Shown one piece after another: positions 4,652 to 6,014 of a DNA stretch of 6,014 nt (position 1 is its first letter; every line of letters begins with the position of its first letter). The position numbers were made by a program, and so were the translations under genes. Source of the DNA: an uncultured Phycisphaerales bacterium (GTDB lineage: Bacteria > Planctomycetota > Phycisphaerae > Phycisphaerales > UBA1924); assembly GCA_937891445.1 (NCBI GenBank), contig CALAFV010000305.1, forward strand, positions 1 through 6,014. The letters are read 5' to 3'. The notes under the pieces are model-generated. The model did not search any database and was not told where the DNA came from. It saw only the letters and a program-made list of their open reading frames with translations.

Positions 4652-5404
4652 TCAGCGGCCGGCGAGGATGCCGCCGTCGATCGCGAGGCTCTGGCCGGTG
4701 ATGAACGACGCCGCGTCGGAACTGAGCCAGATGACCGCTTCGGCGACCTCCTCCGGTTCGCCGATCCGGTCCATGGGGACGATCGCCCGGAGGCGGGACG
4801 GGTCGTTGTCGGTGAAGGTGTCGAACATAGGAGTCTTGATGGGGCCCGGGGCCACGGCGTTGACGCGGATGCCCCGGGGCGCCAGTTCGAGAGCGACAGA
4901 CCTGGTGAGTCCCTCAACGGCGTGCTTGCTGGCGATGTAGGGTGCGGCGATCGGGAGGCCCGTCCGGCCGGCTACAGAACTGTTGTTGATGATGACGCCT
5001 CGGCCGGCGGGGAGCATGACGGCGATCTGAGCCCGCATGGCGCGCCAGACGCCCTTGACGTTGACGTCGAGAACACGGTCAAAGTCCTCCTCGGCGCCGC
5101 CGCTGAGCGGAAGCGCGGGGACGATCACGCCGGCGTTGTTGAAGGCGAAGTCGAGGCGTCCGAAGCGCTCGATGGCGGTGGAGACGAGGGCCTCGATGTC
5201 GCCGGGGCGCGTCACGTCGGTGCGCTGGAAGACGGCCTGGCCGCCGCGGGAGCGGATCAGTTCGGCGGTGGCCTGCCCGGCCTGCTCATTGCGGTTGCCG
5301 AGGACGACGGCGGCGCCCTCACGGGCGTAAGCGATGGCGGCGGCGCGGCCAATGCCGGAGCCCGCCCCGGTGATGAGCGCAACACGGCCACGGAACTGTG
5401 CCAT
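4652..5404 (-). CDS. Short-chain dehydrogenase/reductase (SDR)
   Basis: This 250-residue cytoplasmic oxidoreductase of the classical SDR family interconverts alcohol and carbonyl groups using NAD(P)(H). Visible motifs are the nucleotide-binding TGAGSGIG (12-19), Asp63 for the adenine ring, NNAG (89-92), and the catalytic Asn115, Ser143, Tyr156 and Lys160, with the normal 13-residue Ser-Tyr spacing. After strand 2 the sequence is GNRNE (36-40). The usual NAD-selecting Asp is missing and Arg38 follows, which points to NADP(H). The PG motif at 186-187 and the carboxy end ITGQSLAIDGG (235-245) are typical. Length is normal and no residue is missing. The start at 5404 gives the usual short lead before strand 1 and has AAGGG (complement of 5413-5417) eight bases upstream. 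The frame extends to 5521, but that part is not SDR-like. The substrate cannot be read from the sequence. Confidence 0.95.
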   Translation of the reverse strand: MAQFRGRVALITGAGSGIGRAAAIAYAREGAAVVLGNRNEQAGQATAELIRSRGGQAVFQRTDVTRPGDIEALVSTAIERFGRLDFAFNNAGVIVPALPLSGGAEEDFDRVLDVNVKGVWRAMRAQIAVMLPAGRGVIINNSSVAGRTGLPIAAPYIASKHAVEGLTRSVALELAPRGIRVNAVAPGPIKTPMFDTFTDNDPSRLRAIVPMDRIGEPEEVAEAVIWLSSDAASFITGQSLAIDGGILAGR

Positions 5405-5466
5405 GGGCACAACCCTTGCAACTCGGGCGTGCCCCCGGGTCCACGCACGACGTGAACGCGGGGGAA

Positions 5467-5499
5467 CGCCGGCTCTGTTCGCGCCGGGGTGAGCCGGCG
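5467..5499 (-). repeat. 9-base perfect inverted repeat
   Basis: CGCCGGCTC (5467-5475) is complementary to GAGCCGGCG (5491-5499) around a 15-base loop. On the minus strand it is followed by TTCCCCC and not by a T-run, so it is at best a weak terminator for the FHA gene, or an operator or leader hairpin for the dehydrogenase. Confidence 0.5.
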
Positions 5500-5557
5500 C
5501 GGCCTCGCGGCGGATCACCAACGGGCGAGGGCGAGGGGGTATTCCAGGGTTGGATGG

Positions 5558-5569
5558 CGCAACGTTGCG
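5558..5569. repeat. 12-base perfect palindrome
   Basis: CGCAACGTTGCG reads the same on both strands, a shape typical of dimeric regulator sites. In 6 kb of GC-rich DNA one or two such palindromes are expected by chance, so an operator role is only a possibility. It lies 154 bases upstream of the dehydrogenase start and 51 bases past the FHA stop. Confidence 0.35.
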
Positions 5570-5577
5570 ACGGCGCC

Positions 5578-5603
5578 GCCGGCGAGGGGAACCGGCCGGC
5601 GAG
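5578..5603 (-). repeat. Paired GCCGGCGAG repeat with stem potential
   Basis: GCCGGCGAG occurs at 5578-5586 and again at 5595-5603, a 17-base step. Because GCCGGC is itself self-complementary, the minus-strand RNA can also fold CGCCGGC against GCCGGCG around an 11-base loop. It begins 17 bases after the FHA stop codon, so it may protect or end that transcript, though no T-tract follows. Confidence 0.4.
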
Positions 5604-5619
5604 ACGGCACGCCTGGCGA

Positions 5620-5991
5620 TTACTGCATGAGGGTGTTGCGGTACTTCTGGCCGGCTTTCTTGAAGTGGGCCATGGCGCTCTGCTTGTCGGGGAAGTCGTT
5701 GAGGGTGAAGTGGAGTTTGGTGTCGCCGATCTGGATCTCGTCGCCCTCGGCCAGGACGACCTCGTCGGTGATGCGCCGGCCGTTGACGAACGAGCCGTTG
5801 GCGCTGCGCATGTCGAGGGCGATGTACCCCTTGCCCTCCTCGTAGCGGATCTGGAGGTGGCGGCGGGAGACCCGCTCGTCCACGACCTGGACGGGTACGG
5901 CCTCGTCACGTCCGATCACTGTCGTGCGGCGGCCGAGCGGGTAGTACTCCCCCTCTCCCTGGGGTCCGGCGGCGATGATGATCGAGGCCAT
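5620..5991 (-). CDS. Small FHA-domain protein
   Basis: This 123-residue cytoplasmic protein is built around one forkhead-associated domain, a module that binds phosphothreonine peptides. The binding-loop residues are all present: Gly27-Arg28 (VIGRDE), Ser42-Arg43 and His45 (VSRRHLQ), Asn65-Gly66 (RSANGSF) and Asn70-Gly71 (VNGRRI), followed by GDEIQIGDTKLHF (83-95). Binding to phosphothreonine should therefore be intact. After the domain comes a 26-residue tail, DFPDKQSAMAHFKKAGQKYR and onwards (99-123), that looks like an amphipathic helix. I recall similar short FHA proteins with such a tail from Planctomycetes. No kinase or secretion gene is in view to suggest a partner. The start at ATG 5991 begins directly with strand 1 (MASIIIAAG). 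AGGAG (complement of 6002-6006) lies 10 bases upstream, slightly far but usable. Confidence 0.93.
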   Translation of the reverse strand: MASIIIAAGPQGEGEYYPLGRRTTVIGRDEAVPVQVVDERVSRRHLQIRYEEGKGYIALDMRSANGSFVNGRRITDEVVLAEGDEIQIGDTKLHFTLNDFPDKQSAMAHFKKAGQKYRNTLMQ

Positions 5992-6014
5992 ACCTGCGTC
6001 GCTCCTGCTCTCCC

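Larger units (their letters stand above)
5405..5619. other. 215-base gap between FHA and SDR genes
   Basis: No gene is supported. On the minus strand it should hold the 3' end of the FHA transcript and the promoter of the dehydrogenase gene. I see no convincing -35/-10 pair. Several symmetric elements are packed here and listed separately: an inverted repeat at 5467-5499, a 12-base palindrome at 5558-5569 and a direct repeat at 5578-5603. Confidence 0.5.

Noticed and set aside
4568..5455. 295-residue + strand open frame opposite the SDR gene
   Set aside because: The minus strand holds a complete SDR with all catalytic residues. The + frame is an Asp/Gly/Val-rich shadow.

Overview
The window is very GC-rich bacterial DNA, densely coded on both strands. 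Several small proteins resemble families I recall from Planctomycetes, especially Phycisphaerae-like genomes: a receiver-like protein opening RVLSVGQC, a 76-residue four-cysteine protein, a 92-residue protein opening MAKGQQYF, and a short stand-alone FHA protein. That placement rests on memory of protein patterns, not a search, so it is probable rather than proven. I see no mobile element, CRISPR array, phage gene, tRNA or rRNA, and the base composition does not shift visibly along the window.

Layout. Positions 1-147 hold no gene I can assign. An aquaporin-family channel (158-871, +) is followed by a convergent receiver-like protein (955-1344, -) that has lost its phosphoacceptor aspartate. 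After a 200-base divergent gap, five small genes run on the + strand: the four-cysteine protein (1545-1775), a single-span membrane protein (1797-2342), a short YetF/DUF421 membrane protein (2388-2864), and two small soluble proteins (2932-3210 and 3425-3661). This run ends at a clear hairpin terminator (3691-3727). The right part is on the minus strand: an MtfA-like M90 zinc peptidase (3741-4553), a short-chain dehydrogenase/reductase (4652-5404), and a small FHA-domain protein (5620-5991) that starts just inside the window end.

How the genes may work together. The tightest link is between 1797-2342 and 2388-2864. They are 45 bases apart, both predicted to be membrane proteins, and I recall the same pair side by side in other bacteria. 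The other small genes could share their transcript, but nothing ties them to one pathway. The right-hand minus-strand genes look like housekeeping or accessory functions that happen to be neighbours. The gaps of 98 and 215 bases between them, each with inverted repeats, suggest separate units.

No obvious new multi-gene system stands out. The best candidates for a second look are the YetF/partner pair, the four-cysteine protein, the phosphorylation-dead receiver, and the aquaporin whose predicted selectivity filter lacks the usual arginine.
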